Shown piece by piece: positions 25,871-35,143 of a stretch of 36,043 bases of DNA. The notes under the pieces are model-generated. The model was not told the DNA's origin. It worked only from the letters and a program-made list of their open reading frames with translations, and searched no databases. Position 1 is the stretch's first letter; each line of letters opens with the position of its first letter. This DNA comes from Laspinema palackyanum D2a (GTDB lineage Bacteria > Cyanobacteriota > Cyanobacteriia > Cyanobacteriales > Laspinemataceae), in contig JAMXFF010000061.1 in NCBI GenBank assembly GCA_025370845.1, positions 1 to 36,043 of the forward strand, in the 5' to 3' direction. The translations under genes and the position numbers were made by a program.

Positions 25871-26468
25871 AGCATCAGGGGAGGGGGAGGGTTCAGAACC
25901 CTTTGGGGTCAGCCGAGGTGAGGTGAAATCTCCCCTAGGGCCTCAAAGAAAGATGGCGATCGCCACCCCAAACCGAAATCCTGGGTAACGGTGAACATTC
26001 AATCCTTTCAGGGTAAATAGGGTGAGTGGGAAATTCAGACCTCAAAATGCTCCGTCCTCTGTCGGTGGTGAAGCGTCAGGCGTGATCAGGGATTGAACTC
26101 ATCACCCCGACAGTCAATCGCCCACCGCTTCAAAGACTGCAACAGCAAGACCCTTCCACCGAAGGCAAATTGCGATCGCAGAAGCTCCCCCAATCCGGGT
26201 TTCTACGGCGTGAAAACTCACTCACAGAAGCCAGAGAACCCCACCCCAGCCAATCCTTAGAACCCAAGGAGTTTGAAATTGTTAAATAAGTTGGTGACCT
26301 TCATCCGAATTTCCGCTTTTTCGGGTATAACAGGAGAATGCTGCCATAAGTTTCTAAAACCTGGTTAACTTTGAATATAGTTATCTCTATTTTCTCCTTC
26401 TTAGAGATTTAGCCGAAAGGTACAACCTGACTGATAGACCCCATTGCGACTACAACCGAAATACACCC

Positions 26469-27371
26469 ATGCAAGAGATGCAAAACCAATTCACAGTTCA
26501 CTTCTGGGGCGTGCGAGGGAGCATAGCCTGTCCCGGGTCCGAAACCGTTCGGTACGGTGGTAATACACCCTGCATTGAGATGCGAGTGGGTGGTGAGCGC
26601 CTAATTTTTGATGGAGGGACGGGCTTAAGGGTTCTAGGACTATCCCTGCTATCACAGATGCCGGTCAAAGCTTCAATGTTCTTCACCCACTCCCACTGGG
26701 ATCATATCCAGGGGTTTCCTTTTTTTGTACCGGCTTTTATTAAAAACAATCGGTTCCGTATTCATGGAGCAGTCGCGCCAAATGGAGCCACCATCGAGCA
26801 ACGCCTCAACGATCAAATGTTGCACCCGAATTTTCCGGTGCCGTTGCAGATTATGGGTGCTCAACTCGAATTTCACGATATCCAAATCGGCCAAGTCGTG
26901 CAAATTGGAGAGGTCAAGGTTGAAAATGCCCTCCTGAATCATCCCGGAGAGGCAGTCGGCTATCGGGTAAGCTGGCGCGGGTATGTGGCGGCTTACATTA
27001 CGGATACAGAACATTTTCCCGATCGCCTCGATGAAAATGTCCTCTGGTTAGCTCGCGATGCCGATGTCATGATTTACGATGCGACCTATACCGATGACGA
27101 GTACAACTCCCCCACCTCCAGTAAAGTCGGCTGGGGACATTCCACCTGGCAGGAAGCGGTCAAAGTTGCTAAGGCAGCCAACGTGAAAAGACTGGTGATT
27201 TTCCATCATGACCCCCTGCATAATGATGATTTCCTAGATCGGATCGGTGAGCAAGCGGCTCAACTGTTTCCGAATTCCCTGATGGCAAGGGAGGGACTCT
27301 CAGTCCAGTTAATTACCCCCGGGGAAGAACCAGTGGTTCCTGAACCGCAACAGGCCAAAGCCTCGGTCTAA
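26469..27371 (+). CDS. MBL-fold metallo-hydrolase
   Basis: A 300-residue metallo-beta-lactamase-fold hydrolase. The metal-binding motif is THSHWDH (His74, His76, Asp78, His79), with LLNHPGEAVGYRV and YITDTEHF giving a further His and a bridging Asp, and VIFHHDPLHND giving the last His. The opening VHFWGVRGSIACPGSETVRYGGNTPC is typical of a group of stand-alone MBL proteins often annotated as phosphodiesterase-like; in parts, VHFWGVRGSIACPGS and RYGGNTPC. The substrate is unknown; cyclic nucleotide or RNA phosphodiesters are guesses. No signal peptide, so cytoplasmic. ATG 26469 is unambiguous. It follows a long gene-free region and ends at a hairpin terminator. Confidence 0.88.
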   Translation: MQEMQNQFTVHFWGVRGSIACPGSETVRYGGNTPCIEMRVGGERLIFDGGTGLRVLGLSLLSQMPVKASMFFTHSHWDHIQGFPFFVPAFIKNNRFRIHGAVAPNGATIEQRLNDQMLHPNFPVPLQIMGAQLEFHDIQIGQVVQIGEVKVENALLNHPGEAVGYRVSWRGYVAAYITDTEHFPDRLDENVLWLARDADVMIYDATYTDDEYNSPTSSKVGWGHSTWQEAVKVAKAANVKRLVIFHHDPLHNDDFLDRIGEQAAQLFPNSLMAREGLSVQLITPGEEPVVPEPQQAKASV

Positions 27372-27397
27372 TCTACACAGGTCAGTCTAAACTCAAA

Positions 27398-27467
27398 CGG
27401 GTGAGGCTTCAACATCACTGAGGTAGAGATGGAATGGTCCAGTCGCTGCTGAAGCATCACCCGATTT
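27398..27467 (+). terminator. Terminator-like hairpin after the MBL gene
   Basis: CGGGTGAGGCTTCA (27398-27411) pairs with TGAAGCATCACCCG (27450-27463), 13 of 14 positions, over a 38-nt loop, followed by ATTTT. The long loop lowers confidence. Confidence 0.4.
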
Positions 27468-27571
27468 TACGGGCGATCGCCCCACATAATTTTCAAAATC
27501 AGCACCCTTTTCACGGGAGAAATTTTGGCTAGAGTTTGGGGAGTTTCCATTTATGTGTCAAAATGTAAACT

Positions 27572-28609
27572 GTGTGGATTACCTCTTCTCTAACAACGGC
27601 TCTGACTCCCGCCTCTGTTGCCCTGGGAAATTTTGATGGCATTCATCAGGGACACAGACAGGTCATGCAGCCTATTTTAAGTCCGTCCTTGCGCCGTCAG
27701 CCGCTTTCTGTCCCTCCTGTGACGGCAGAAAGCTATGGGGAAAATTCTCCCCCCAATCCCAAGGCATCCCTCGATGATGCCCCGGAAACAAGTTTAGAAC
27801 CCTACCCCACCCTCGTTACCTTTAATCCCCATCCCCAGGAATTTTTTTCCGGGCAACGGCGGACTCTGTTAACCCCCCTGAGTGAAAAGGTCAAATATTT
27901 AGAAGCGATCGGGGTTCAACAACTCGTTTTGCTGCCCTTTGACCAGGAGTTAGCTAATATGACCCCAGAAGCCTTCGTGGAAGAGATTCTGGTAGGACGG
28001 CTAAACGCTCAACAGATTAGTGTGGGCCAAGATTTTTGTTTTGGGCGGCAACGCTCAGGCACCGTCACCGAACTCAAGGCGATCGCCGCTCGTTACGGGG
28101 TCAAAGTTCACCTCGTTCCCTTAAAAACGGCCAAGGGCGATCGCATTAGCAGTTCAGCCATTCGTGCAGCCCTCCTCGAAGGCAACCTCAAACAAGCCAA
28201 CTCCATTCTGGGACGACCCTACAGCCTGATTGGAGAAGTGGTGCAAGGCAAGCAGATTGGCCGCACCATTGGATTTCCCACCGCAAACCTGCAACTTCCC
28301 CCGGAAAAATTTCTCCCCCGCCACGGCGTCTATGCCGTGCGGGTTTATGGTGCATCCAACCTCGGTGAACAAAAGGCGGTGATGGGTGCCCTGAATATCG
28401 GGACTCGTCCCACCGTCGATGCGATCGCCACCCCCACCGTCGAAGTCCACCTCTTAGACTGGTCCGGGGACTTATATGGGAAAACCTTGACATTGCACCT
28501 AGAGCATTTTTTGCGTCCCCAACAAAAATTTGACTCCCTAGACCAACTCAAAGCCCAAATCCAAACCGACTGCGACACCGCCCGCACCCTGTTAAGCCCC
28601 CAAGAGTAA
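27572..28609 (+). CDS. ribF: Bifunctional riboflavin kinase / FAD synthetase
   Basis: Makes FMN from riboflavin and FAD from FMN in the cytoplasm. The N-terminal nucleotidyltransferase has GNFDGIHQGH (19-28) and, later, ISSSAIRAALLEGN. The C-terminal riboflavin kinase begins GRPYSLIGEVVQG and holds GRTIGFPTANL and NIGTRPTV. It has 345 residues. Residues about 45-75 are a low-complexity Ser/Pro insert after the first motif, where many RibF proteins are shorter. The start is GTG 27572; cyanobacterial RibF proteins begin with the same WITSSLTTALTP-like sequence, and an ATG in range is followed at once by TAA. It is the first of three same-strand genes (moxR, cytochrome c) with gaps over 90 bp. 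Confidence 0.93.
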   Translation: MWITSSLTTALTPASVALGNFDGIHQGHRQVMQPILSPSLRRQPLSVPPVTAESYGENSPPNPKASLDDAPETSLEPYPTLVTFNPHPQEFFSGQRRTLLTPLSEKVKYLEAIGVQQLVLLPFDQELANMTPEAFVEEILVGRLNAQQISVGQDFCFGRQRSGTVTELKAIAARYGVKVHLVPLKTAKGDRISSSAIRAALLEGNLKQANSILGRPYSLIGEVVQGKQIGRTIGFPTANLQLPPEKFLPRHGVYAVRVYGASNLGEQKAVMGALNIGTRPTVDAIATPTVEVHLLDWSGDLYGKTLTLHLEHFLRPQQKFDSLDQLKAQIQTDCDTARTLLSPQE

Positions 28610-28770
28610 TCCGGTTCCATGCCAAATCCGGTACTCATACAAGTTCCAGATTCCGTATCACCCAATTTAACCGTAAGCTGGTAACAGGGATCTGTTCTCA
28701 AAGGCGCGATCGTCGAGTCTGAAATCAATCCCGCTTGCCAAGATTAACTCTGGGTGATATTGAGCGAATT

Positions 28771-29682
28771 ATGAGAGACCGTGTAGAAAAACTAACCCAA
28801 AACCTCAGCCAAACCATTGTCGGTAAAACCGAGGCCATTCGCCTCGTGCTCGTGGCCCTCTTCAGCGGGGGCCATGCCTTGCTCGAAGATGTCCCCGGTG
28901 TCGGCAAAACCTTGATTGCCAAATCTCTGGCGCGTTCCATTGCCGGAGACTTTAAACGGATCCAATGTACCCCGGACCTCTTACCCACCGATATCACCGG
29001 GACGAATATCTGGAATCCCAATAGCGGCGAGTTTCAATTTCTCCCCGGTCCCGTCTTTACCAATATTCTCCTGGCAGATGAAATCAACCGGGCCACTCCC
29101 CGCACCCAGTCTGCCTTGTTAGAGGTGATGGAAGAACAACAAGTCACCGTCGATGGCGTGGCGAGGACCGTTTCCCATCCCTTTTTTGTGATTGCCACTC
29201 AGAACCCAATTGAGTATCAAGGTACTTTTCCCTTACCGGAAGCTCAAATGGACCGCTTTACCCTGTCCTTTTCCATCGGGTATCCTAGCGAAGGGGAAGA
29301 ACTGCAAATGTTGCAGCGCCTGGAACACAAAGGGTCCAATTTCCGGGAGTTGCAACCCTGCCTGGGACTGGAAGAAATCCTGGAACTGCAACGTCTTTGT
29401 TCTCAGGTGCGGGTCGATCGCTCCTTGCAGCAATATATCGTTAATTTAGTCCGCGCTACCCGAGAGTCTGAGGATATTACCCTCGGCGTTAGTCCCCGGG
29501 GTGCAGTCGCCTTGCAACGCGCCACCCAAGCACTAGCTTTTCTGGAGGGTCGAGATTATGCTGTTCCTGATGATGTCAAATTTTTAACCCCTCATGTCCT
29601 CTGCCACCGCCTGATTCCTTCCGGGGGACGTCGTGCTAAAACCATTGTGGAGCAACTCTTGCGATCGGTTTCCATTCCTTAA
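28771..29682 (+). CDS. MoxR-family AAA+ ATPase
   Basis: A 303-residue AAA+ ATPase from ATG 28771. Walker A is EDVPGVGKTLIAKSLA, Walker B is ILLADEINRATPRTQSALLE, sensor 1 is FVIATQNPIEYQGTFPLPEA, the arginine-finger region is QMDRF, and the C-terminal lid has GVSPRGAVALQRATQALA. MoxR proteins act as chaperones that load metal or cofactor into partner proteins, usually beside a VWA-domain (DUF58) gene. None is present here, so the client is unknown. The frame is open upstream to TTG 28735, but conserved MoxR sequence begins around the ATG. The next gene encodes a di-haem cytochrome c, 95 bp downstream. Confidence 0.92.
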   Translation: MRDRVEKLTQNLSQTIVGKTEAIRLVLVALFSGGHALLEDVPGVGKTLIAKSLARSIAGDFKRIQCTPDLLPTDITGTNIWNPNSGEFQFLPGPVFTNILLADEINRATPRTQSALLEVMEEQQVTVDGVARTVSHPFFVIATQNPIEYQGTFPLPEAQMDRFTLSFSIGYPSEGEELQMLQRLEHKGSNFRELQPCLGLEEILELQRLCSQVRVDRSLQQYIVNLVRATRESEDITLGVSPRGAVALQRATQALAFLEGRDYAVPDDVKFLTPHVLCHRLIPSGGRRAKTIVEQLLRSVSIP

Positions 29683-29777
29683 CGGGTAAAGGGGAGGGAT
29701 GGAGTATTCAGTACCAGAAGCTATTGAGTTAGCTTTCAGCATCCATCCCTCTAGCTTGAGTTATCAATTTGCGCTCC

Positions 29778-30320
29778 ATGATGAACATGATATTAAGGTT
29801 GATAAGAACAAAAATCCTTCGACGGCAGGGGGTGCGATCGCCCTTCGTCCTGTTTCTATTGCTGCTGTTTTGGAGTGTCATCATCTCCTGGCAACTCGCC
29901 GAGGCGATCGAGCCTCCGCGCATCCCCACCGTAGATCCCGTCCCCGAAACCTTGCAACTCGGACAAGAACTCTACCTCAATAACTGCGCCACTTGCCATA
30001 TCGCCGTCCCTCCCGCCATCTTCCCAACCGAAACCTGGCGGGATATCATCCAAGACACCGACCACTACGGCATCCAAATCCCACCCCTCGTCGATCCCGG
30101 TCGTCTCGTCATCTGGAACTACCTGCGACTCTTCTCCCGCCTCCAAACTCCTGACACACCCCTCCCGTATCGCATCCGCGACTCCAACTATTTCAAAGCC
30201 CTCCATCCGAGAGTCGAACTCCCCGAGTCCCTCACCCTCAAAACCTGCATCCAATGCCATCCCGGGAGTGAGCAATACAATTTTCGCAGCCTAACCCCTG
30301 AGTGGGAGAATGCTGAGTGA
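29778..30320 (+). CDS. Di-haem c-type cytochrome, secreted
   Basis: About 180 residues. An N-terminal signal/anchor of basic residues followed by VLFLLLLFWSVIIS and an AEA-type cleavage site suggests export to the thylakoid lumen or periplasm. Two CxxCH haem c sites follow: CATCH (about 70-74) and CIQCH (about 157-161). The proximal His residues are present and Met/His candidates for the distal ligand are limited (His97, His143). It resembles a widespread, poorly characterised cyanobacterial di-haem cytochrome; its electron partners are unknown. The start is uncertain: ATG 29778, 29781 or 29787, or TTG 29769, with no clear ribosome site. It follows moxR on the same strand. Confidence 0.82.
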   Translation: MMNMILRLIRTKILRRQGVRSPFVLFLLLLFWSVIISWQLAEAIEPPRIPTVDPVPETLQLGQELYLNNCATCHIAVPPAIFPTETWRDIIQDTDHYGIQIPPLVDPGRLVIWNYLRLFSRLQTPDTPLPYRIRDSNYFKALHPRVELPESLTLKTCIQCHPGSEQYNFRSLTPEWENAE

Positions 30321-30331
30321 TTTTGGAGATA

Positions 30332-30690
30332 GGGAGGATGGGGAGGATGGGGGAGATGGGGAGGATGGGGAGGATGTTCAACATCTCGACTTCAGTCGTT
30401 ATCCTCTTTTGTTCGTAGTAACGACTTCAGTCGTTATCCTCTTTTGTTCGTAGTAACGACTTCAGTCGTTGCCGCGTTACTTGGCATTGGCCAAGTAACG
30501 CCTCGATATCAGGCGATCGCTCCAGTTCCCAACCCAACAGGCGGTGGACCCTTCAATTGGTCGTGTTATGGCTAACGCCATAACACGAAAGCAACGACTG
30601 AAGTCGTTACTACGAACATTTCCCCTATCTCCCCCATCCTCCCCATCCTCCCCATCTCCCCCACCTCCCCAACCCCCCCATCTCCCCAAT
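30332..30690. repeat. Large nested inverted-repeat unit: G-rich flank, repeat cores, two hairpins, inverted core, C-rich flank
   Basis: From left to right: tandem GGGGAGGAT-type units (30332-30375); one degenerate and two full AACGACTTCAGTCGTT cores (about 30387-30400, 30420-30435, 30455-30470); a hairpin with arms GCGTTACTTGGC (30474-30485) and its complement (30490-30501); a hairpin with arms CGTGTTATGGC (30562-30572) and its complement (30577-30587); an inverted core plus ACTACGAAC (30593-30617); then ATCCTCCCC-type units (about 30620-30690), complementary to the left flank. The unit is non-coding and lies 130 bp upstream of secA. The remaining 30691-30819 must carry the secA promoter, not identified. 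Confidence 0.88.
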
Positions 30691-30819
30691 CCACTCATCC
30701 GTTCGGTAGAAATGATAAAATTCATATCAGTTCCAACTCCCGTCAGCCAAGCTGTGTAAAATACGGGACATAAAACTGGCTGAATCAAACCCTCTTAAAA
30801 GTAGCGCTACTGTCCTGAT

Positions 30820-33636
30820 ATGCTTAAAAATCTGCTAGGCGACCCCAACGCACGCAAGTTAAAAAAATATCAACCCATCGTTGTTGATATCAATCTCCTT
30901 GAAGAAGAAATCCAGGCCCTCGACGATGAACAACTAACGGCTAAGACAGCAGAATTCAAAGAACAGCTCTCTAAAGCTAAAACCATCGCCCAAGAAAAAG
31001 AAATCCTGGAGGACATCCTCCCCGAAGCCTTTGCGGTGGTCCGAGAAGCCGCTAGGCGGGTATTGGGGATGAGACATTTTGACGTGCAGTTGCTCGGGGG
31101 GGCCATCCTGCACGAAGGGCAGATTGCTGAAATGAAAACCGGGGAAGGGAAAACCCTCGTTTCTACCTTACCGGCTTACTTAAACGCATTAAATGGCAAA
31201 GGCGTCCATGCGGTTACCGTTAACGACTATCTCGCCCGACGGGATGCGGAATGGATGGGACAAGTCCATCGGTTCCTGGGGTTATCCGTGGGACTGATTC
31301 AACAGGGAATGTCCCCGACGGAACGGAAGAAAAACTACGCCTGCGATATCACCTACTGCACCAACTCCGAACTCGGGTTCGACTATCTGCGGGATAACAT
31401 GGCAACCTCAATGGCAGAGGTGGTGCAGCGTCCCTTCAATTACTGCATCATCGATGAAGTGGATTCGGTGCTCGTGGATGAAGCGCGGACCCCCTTGATT
31501 ATTTCTGGGCAGATTGAACGCCCCACAGAGAAATATACCCGCGCCACGGAGATTGCGATGGCGCTGAATGCTGAGGAGCATTATGAGGTAGATGAAAAAG
31601 CTCGAAATATCCTGTTGACCGATGAAGGGTTTGCCCAAGCGGAGGAATTGTTGGGCGTGACGGACCTTTATGATCCGGCGGATCCTTGGGCGCATTATAT
31701 TTTTAATGCGATTAAAGCCAAGGAACTGTTTATCAAGGATGTGAACTATATTGTCCGGCAGGATGAAGTAGTGATTGTGGATGAGTTTACCGGACGGGTG
31801 ATGCCTGGACGTCGCTGGAGTGATGGATTACACCAGGCGATCGAGGCAAAGGAACGTGTGGAAATCCAACCGGAAACTCAAACATTGGCAACCATTACTT
31901 ATCAAAACTTTTTCCTGTTGTATCCTAAGTTAGCCGGAATGACTGGAACTGCCAAGACGGAAGAGGCAGAATTTGAGCGGATTTATAACCTCCAAGTGAC
32001 GGTGATTCCCACGAATCGCTCCCTTCAACGTCGAGATATGTCCGACGTGGTGTATAAAAGTGAGGAAGGGAAATGGAAATCCATCGCCCAAGAATGTGCG
32101 GAAATGCACCAAGAGGGACGCCCGGTGTTGGTGGGAACCACCAGCGTTGAAAAATCCGAGGTGCTCAGCCGATTGCTGAATCAACTGGAGATTCCTCACA
32201 ACCTGCTCAACGCCAAACCGGAAAACGTGGAACGGGAATCAGAAATTGTCGCCCAAGCGGGTCGCAAAGGGGCCGTTACCATCGCCACCAACATGGCGGG
32301 TCGCGGAACCGATATCATTCTCGGGGGTAATGCCGAATATATGGCCCGTCTGAAAGTGCGGGAATACCTACTACCTCGCATTGTGCGACCCGAGGAAGAA
32401 GGGGATATGAATGCCGTTAAAGTTGCTGGGACAGATTCCCGCAATAATAAACCGGAAGGGTTTGCGGCAACTTCTGATAAGAAAGTCAAAACTTGGAAAG
32501 TCTCCCCACAAATTTTCCCCACCCAACTTTCTCGGGAAACAGAACAGCAACTCAAGGAAGCGGTAGAATTTGCCGTGCAACAATATGGGGAACGGAAACT
32601 GGCCGAATTAGAGGCAGAAGATAAAGTGGCTGTTGCCTCGGAAAAAGCCCCCACCGATGACCCAGCCATTCAAAAACTCCGGGATATCTATAACCGAATT
32701 CGCGAAGAATACGAAACGTTTACCAGCAGTGAACATCAAGAGGTGATTCAACTCGGTGGACTGCACGTCATCGGAACTGAACGGCACGAATCTCGCCGGA
32801 TTGATAACCAATTACGGGGACGCGCTGGACGTCAAGGTGACCCCGGTTCTACCAAATTCTTCCTGAGTTTACAGGATAACTTATTGCGGATTTTCGGCGG
32901 TCAGCGCGTCGAGTCCATGATGAATATGTTCCGGGTGGAAGAAGATATGCCGATCGAGTCTAAAATGCTGACTCGTTCCCTGGAAGGTGCACAGAAAAAG
33001 GTGGAAACCTACTACTACGACATCCGGAAACAGGTGTTTGAGTATGACGAAGTGATGAACAACCAACGTCGCGCCATCTATGCCGAACGTCGCCGAGTTT
33101 TGGAAGGATTAGACCTGAAAGAACAGGTGATTAAGTACGCAGAACAAACGATGGATGATATCGTGGAAGCGTATGTCAACCCCGATTTACCCTCGGAAGA
33201 ATGGCAACTGGATCAAATGGTGGATAAGGTCAAAGAGTTTGTCTATCTGTTAGCGGATTTGGAACCCTCTCAGTTGGAAGACTTATCCATTGACGAAATT
33301 AAGACGTTCCTCCAGGAACAAATCCGGATTGCTTACGATTTGAAAGAAGCGCAAGTCGATCGCATTCAACCGGGACTGATGCGGCAAGCGGAACGGTTCT
33401 TTATTCTGCAACAAATCGATACCCTTTGGCGGGAACATTTGCAACAAATGGATGCCTTACGGGAATCCGTTGGGTTGCGGAGTTACGGTCAAAAAGATCC
33501 GTTGTTGGAGTATAAGAGTGAAGGGTATGAGTTGTTCCTGGACATGATGACGGCGATTCGTCGGAATGTGGTCTATTCGTTGTTCCAATTCCAGCCGCAA
33601 ATGCAACAAGCGCAAGCTGCTGTTGCGGAACGGTAG
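30820..33636 (+). CDS. secA: Protein translocase ATPase SecA
   Basis: The motor of Sec-dependent protein export, working with SecYEG at plasma and thylakoid membranes. It has 938 residues, full length for cyanobacteria. NBD1 has Walker A MKTGEGKT (105-112) and the DEAD-type [21 protein letters not shown]; in parts, [13 protein letters not shown] and RTPLIISG. The preprotein cross-linking domain follows, then NBD2 with [25 protein letters not shown] and [19 protein letters not shown]. The C-terminal scaffold and wing ([20 protein letters not shown]) and [13 protein letters not shown] are present. The zinc-binding SEC-C tail of Proteobacteria is absent; the protein ends at AAVAER, as usual in this phylum. 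ATG 30820 is the normal start ([17 protein letters not shown]). It is monocistronic, bounded by large repeat units. Confidence 0.97.
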   Translation: MLKNLLGDPNARKLKKYQPIVVDINLLEEEIQALDDEQLTAKTAEFKEQLSKAKTIAQEKEILEDILPEAFAVVREAARRVLGMRHFDVQLLGGAILHEGQIAEMKTGEGKTLVSTLPAYLNALNGKGVHAVTVNDYLARRDAEWMGQVHRFLGLSVGLIQQGMSPTERKKNYACDITYCTNSELGFDYLRDNMATSMAEVVQRPFNYCIIDEVDSVLVDEARTPLIISGQIERPTEKYTRATEIAMALNAEEHYEVDEKARNILLTDEGFAQAEELLGVTDLYDPADPWAHYIFNAIKAKELFIKDVNYIVRQDEVVIVDEFTGRVMPGRRWSDGLHQAIEAKERVEIQPETQTLATITYQNFFLLYPKLAGMTGTAKTEEAEFERIYNLQVTVIPTNRSLQRRDMSDVVYKSEEGKWKSIAQECAEMHQEGRPVLVGTTSVEKSEVLSRLLNQLEIPHNLLNAKPENVERESEIVAQAGRKGAVTIATNMAGRGTDIILGGNAEYMARLKVREYLLPRIVRPEEEGDMNAVKVAGTDSRNNKPEGFAATSDKKVKTWKVSPQIFPTQLSRETEQQLKEAVEFAVQQYGERKLAELEAEDKVAVASEKAPTDDPAIQKLRDIYNRIREEYETFTSSEHQEVIQLGGLHVIGTERHESRRIDNQLRGRAGRQGDPGSTKFFLSLQDNLLRIFGGQRVESMMNMFRVEEDMPIESKMLTRSLEGAQKKVETYYYDIRKQVFEYDEVMNNQRRAIYAERRRVLEGLDLKEQVIKYAEQTMDDIVEAYVNPDLPSEEWQLDQMVDKVKEFVYLLADLEPSQLEDLSIDEIKTFLQEQIRIAYDLKEAQVDRIQPGLMRQAERFFILQQIDTLWREHLQQMDALRESVGLRSYGQKDPLLEYKSEGYELFLDMMTAIRRNVVYSLFQFQPQMQQAQAAVAER

Positions 33637-33684
33637 GGGTGGTGCCCGATGACGGGGTTTGAACCCGATGACGGGTTCAAACCC

Positions 33685-33837
33685 GGCGGGGGTTCAAACC
33701 CCCGCCTAACAGCTAAAGTCGGTTGAAACCGACTGAAAACACCACGGGATAAGACTTGCAGTCGGATTTATCCGACTTTAGCTATTAGGCGGGGGTTTGA
33801 ACCCCCGCCGTAGAGGCGCTTTTATAAGCGCCTCTAC
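33685..33837. repeat. GGCGGGGG-bounded element with 38-bp inverted ends, plus adjoining hairpin
   Basis: The ends at 33685-33722 and 33772-33809 are inverse copies with one mismatch in 38. Each starts with a 22-bp palindrome (GGCGGGGG to CCCCCGCC). The interior holds GTCGGTT with AACCGAC and GTCGGAT with ATCCGAC hairpins. Directly adjoining is a perfect 12-bp hairpin, GTAGAGGCGCTT (33810-33821) and its complement (33826-33837). It belongs to the family of 15078-15358. The rest of 33637-33982 has partial copies of the same sequence (GACTTTAGCTGTTAGG at about 33898) and no gene. Confidence 0.85.
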
Positions 33838-33982
33838 AGGCTAAAAGGTTAAAACCCCTATAGGTGTTGAGAATGGTGCAAGATCTCGGATAAATCCGAC
33901 TTTAGCTGTTAGGCCGCCAACGTTTAAACCCCCGCCTGTCTCGGGGTTTTAACTCTTTTAAAATTACCTAACATCTGTAACT

Positions 33983-35119
33983 TTGGATATTTATAAAACT
34001 CTCCTACGTCCTCTAATTTTTTCCGGGGTGCAACCGGATCCGGAGTGGTGGCATCATCAAACGATGGTGGCGATGGAGTGGTTGCATCGGAATCGCGATC
34101 GCGCCACAATTAGCACCATTCTGTCCCAATTAAATCGCAGTTCTACGGTTGTTGATACCCGCTTAGAACAAACCCTCTGGAACATCAAATTTCCCAATCC
34201 CATTGGATTAGCTGCGGGATTTGATAAGAATGGTTCAGTAGGGGGAAGTTGGTCTAATTTAGGGTTTGGGTTTGCTGAACTCGGGACGGTGACGTTTCAT
34301 GCTCAACCGGGTAATCCTCGTCCCCGAATGTTTCGGTTACCCCAGGATTTAGCGGCTATCAATCGCATGGGGTTTAATAATAATGGTGCAGAATCTTTAG
34401 CAAACCGCCTGACTGCGGATAAAGATAAGGGAGAAGTTACTTCGGAAAAACCGATTATTGGGATTAATTTAGGCAAGTCTAAAATTACGCCATTAGAAGA
34501 AGCGCCGGGGGATTATTTAGGTAGTTTTCGGCTGTTGAAAGAATTCGGGGATTATTTTGTGGTGAATGTGTCTTCACCGAATACCCCAGGATTGCGATCG
34601 CTGCAAGAAGGGAAACAACTGGCGGAGATTTTAGACGCCTTGCAACAGGAGAATCAAGGGGTTAAACCGATATTAGTTAAAATTGCCCCCGATTTGGAAT
34701 GGGAAGCCATTTCTGAGGCGATAACAGTCGCTCAAACCTATCAACTGGCGGGGATGATTGCCACGAATACGACCATTCGCCGGGATGGATTAAAAACCCA
34801 AACCATTAAGTTAACCGGAAACCCGGTTACGGAAGAAGCGGGAGGATTGAGTGGTGCACCGTTAAGAGGGCGATCGACTGAAATTATCCGCTATATTCAT
34901 CAACAAACCCAAGGACAAATGCCAATCATCGGCACCGGGGGAATTTTCACAGCAGAAGATGCCTGGGACAAGATAACCGCAGGTGCTTGTCTGTTAGAAA
35001 TTTACACAGGTTTGATTTACGAAGGACCCTGGATGGTCCGGCGCATTTTAGCAGGATTAGTGCAGAAGTTAGAGGAGAATGGATTGGGAAATATTGCCGA
35101 GGCAGTGGGGAGGAGTTAG
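33983..35119 (+). CDS. pyrD: Quinone-dependent dihydroorotate dehydrogenase (class 2)
   Basis: Oxidises dihydroorotate to orotate in pyrimidine synthesis and passes electrons to the quinone pool at the membrane. It has 378 residues. The N-terminal extension DIYKTLLRPLIFSGVQPDPE forms the quinone tunnel that marks class 2 enzymes. Then come NPIGLAAGFDKNG (FMN), GFAELGTVTFHAQPGNPRPR, NRMGFNNNG, VVNVSSPNTPGLRSLQ with the catalytic Ser, KIAPDL, TNTT, and GTGGIFTAEDAWDKITAGA. The start is TTG 33983: the frame is closed by TAA at 33959-33961 and there is no ATG or GTG between. Sequence homology begins exactly there. It is followed 24 bp later by the convergent remnant. pyrR lies elsewhere in the window. 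Confidence 0.95.
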   Translation: MDIYKTLLRPLIFSGVQPDPEWWHHQTMVAMEWLHRNRDRATISTILSQLNRSSTVVDTRLEQTLWNIKFPNPIGLAAGFDKNGSVGGSWSNLGFGFAELGTVTFHAQPGNPRPRMFRLPQDLAAINRMGFNNNGAESLANRLTADKDKGEVTSEKPIIGINLGKSKITPLEEAPGDYLGSFRLLKEFGDYFVVNVSSPNTPGLRSLQEGKQLAEILDALQQENQGVKPILVKIAPDLEWEAISEAITVAQTYQLAGMIATNTTIRRDGLKTQTIKLTGNPVTEEAGGLSGAPLRGRSTEIIRYIHQQTQGQMPIIGTGGIFTAEDAWDKITAGACLLEIYTGLIYEGPWMVRRILAGLVQKLEENGLGNIAEAVGRS

Positions 35120-35143
35120 GGAGTTGCATAACAATTTTCTCCC

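Larger units (their letters stand above)
24809..26468. other. About 1.65 kb gene-free region upstream of the MBL gene
   Basis: No open frame of 60 or more residues appears in either strand. A possible hairpin CCCCAA with TTGGGG lies near 25237-25254. A promoter-like pair at 25615-25642 is followed by GC-rich, self-complementary sequence to about 25870 (listed separately). The rest shows nothing I can name. Confidence 0.5.

Noticed and set aside
29699-29983. 94-residue frame before the cytochrome
   Set aside because: It overlaps the start and signal peptide of the di-haem cytochrome, whose CxxCH motifs make the other frame the real one.
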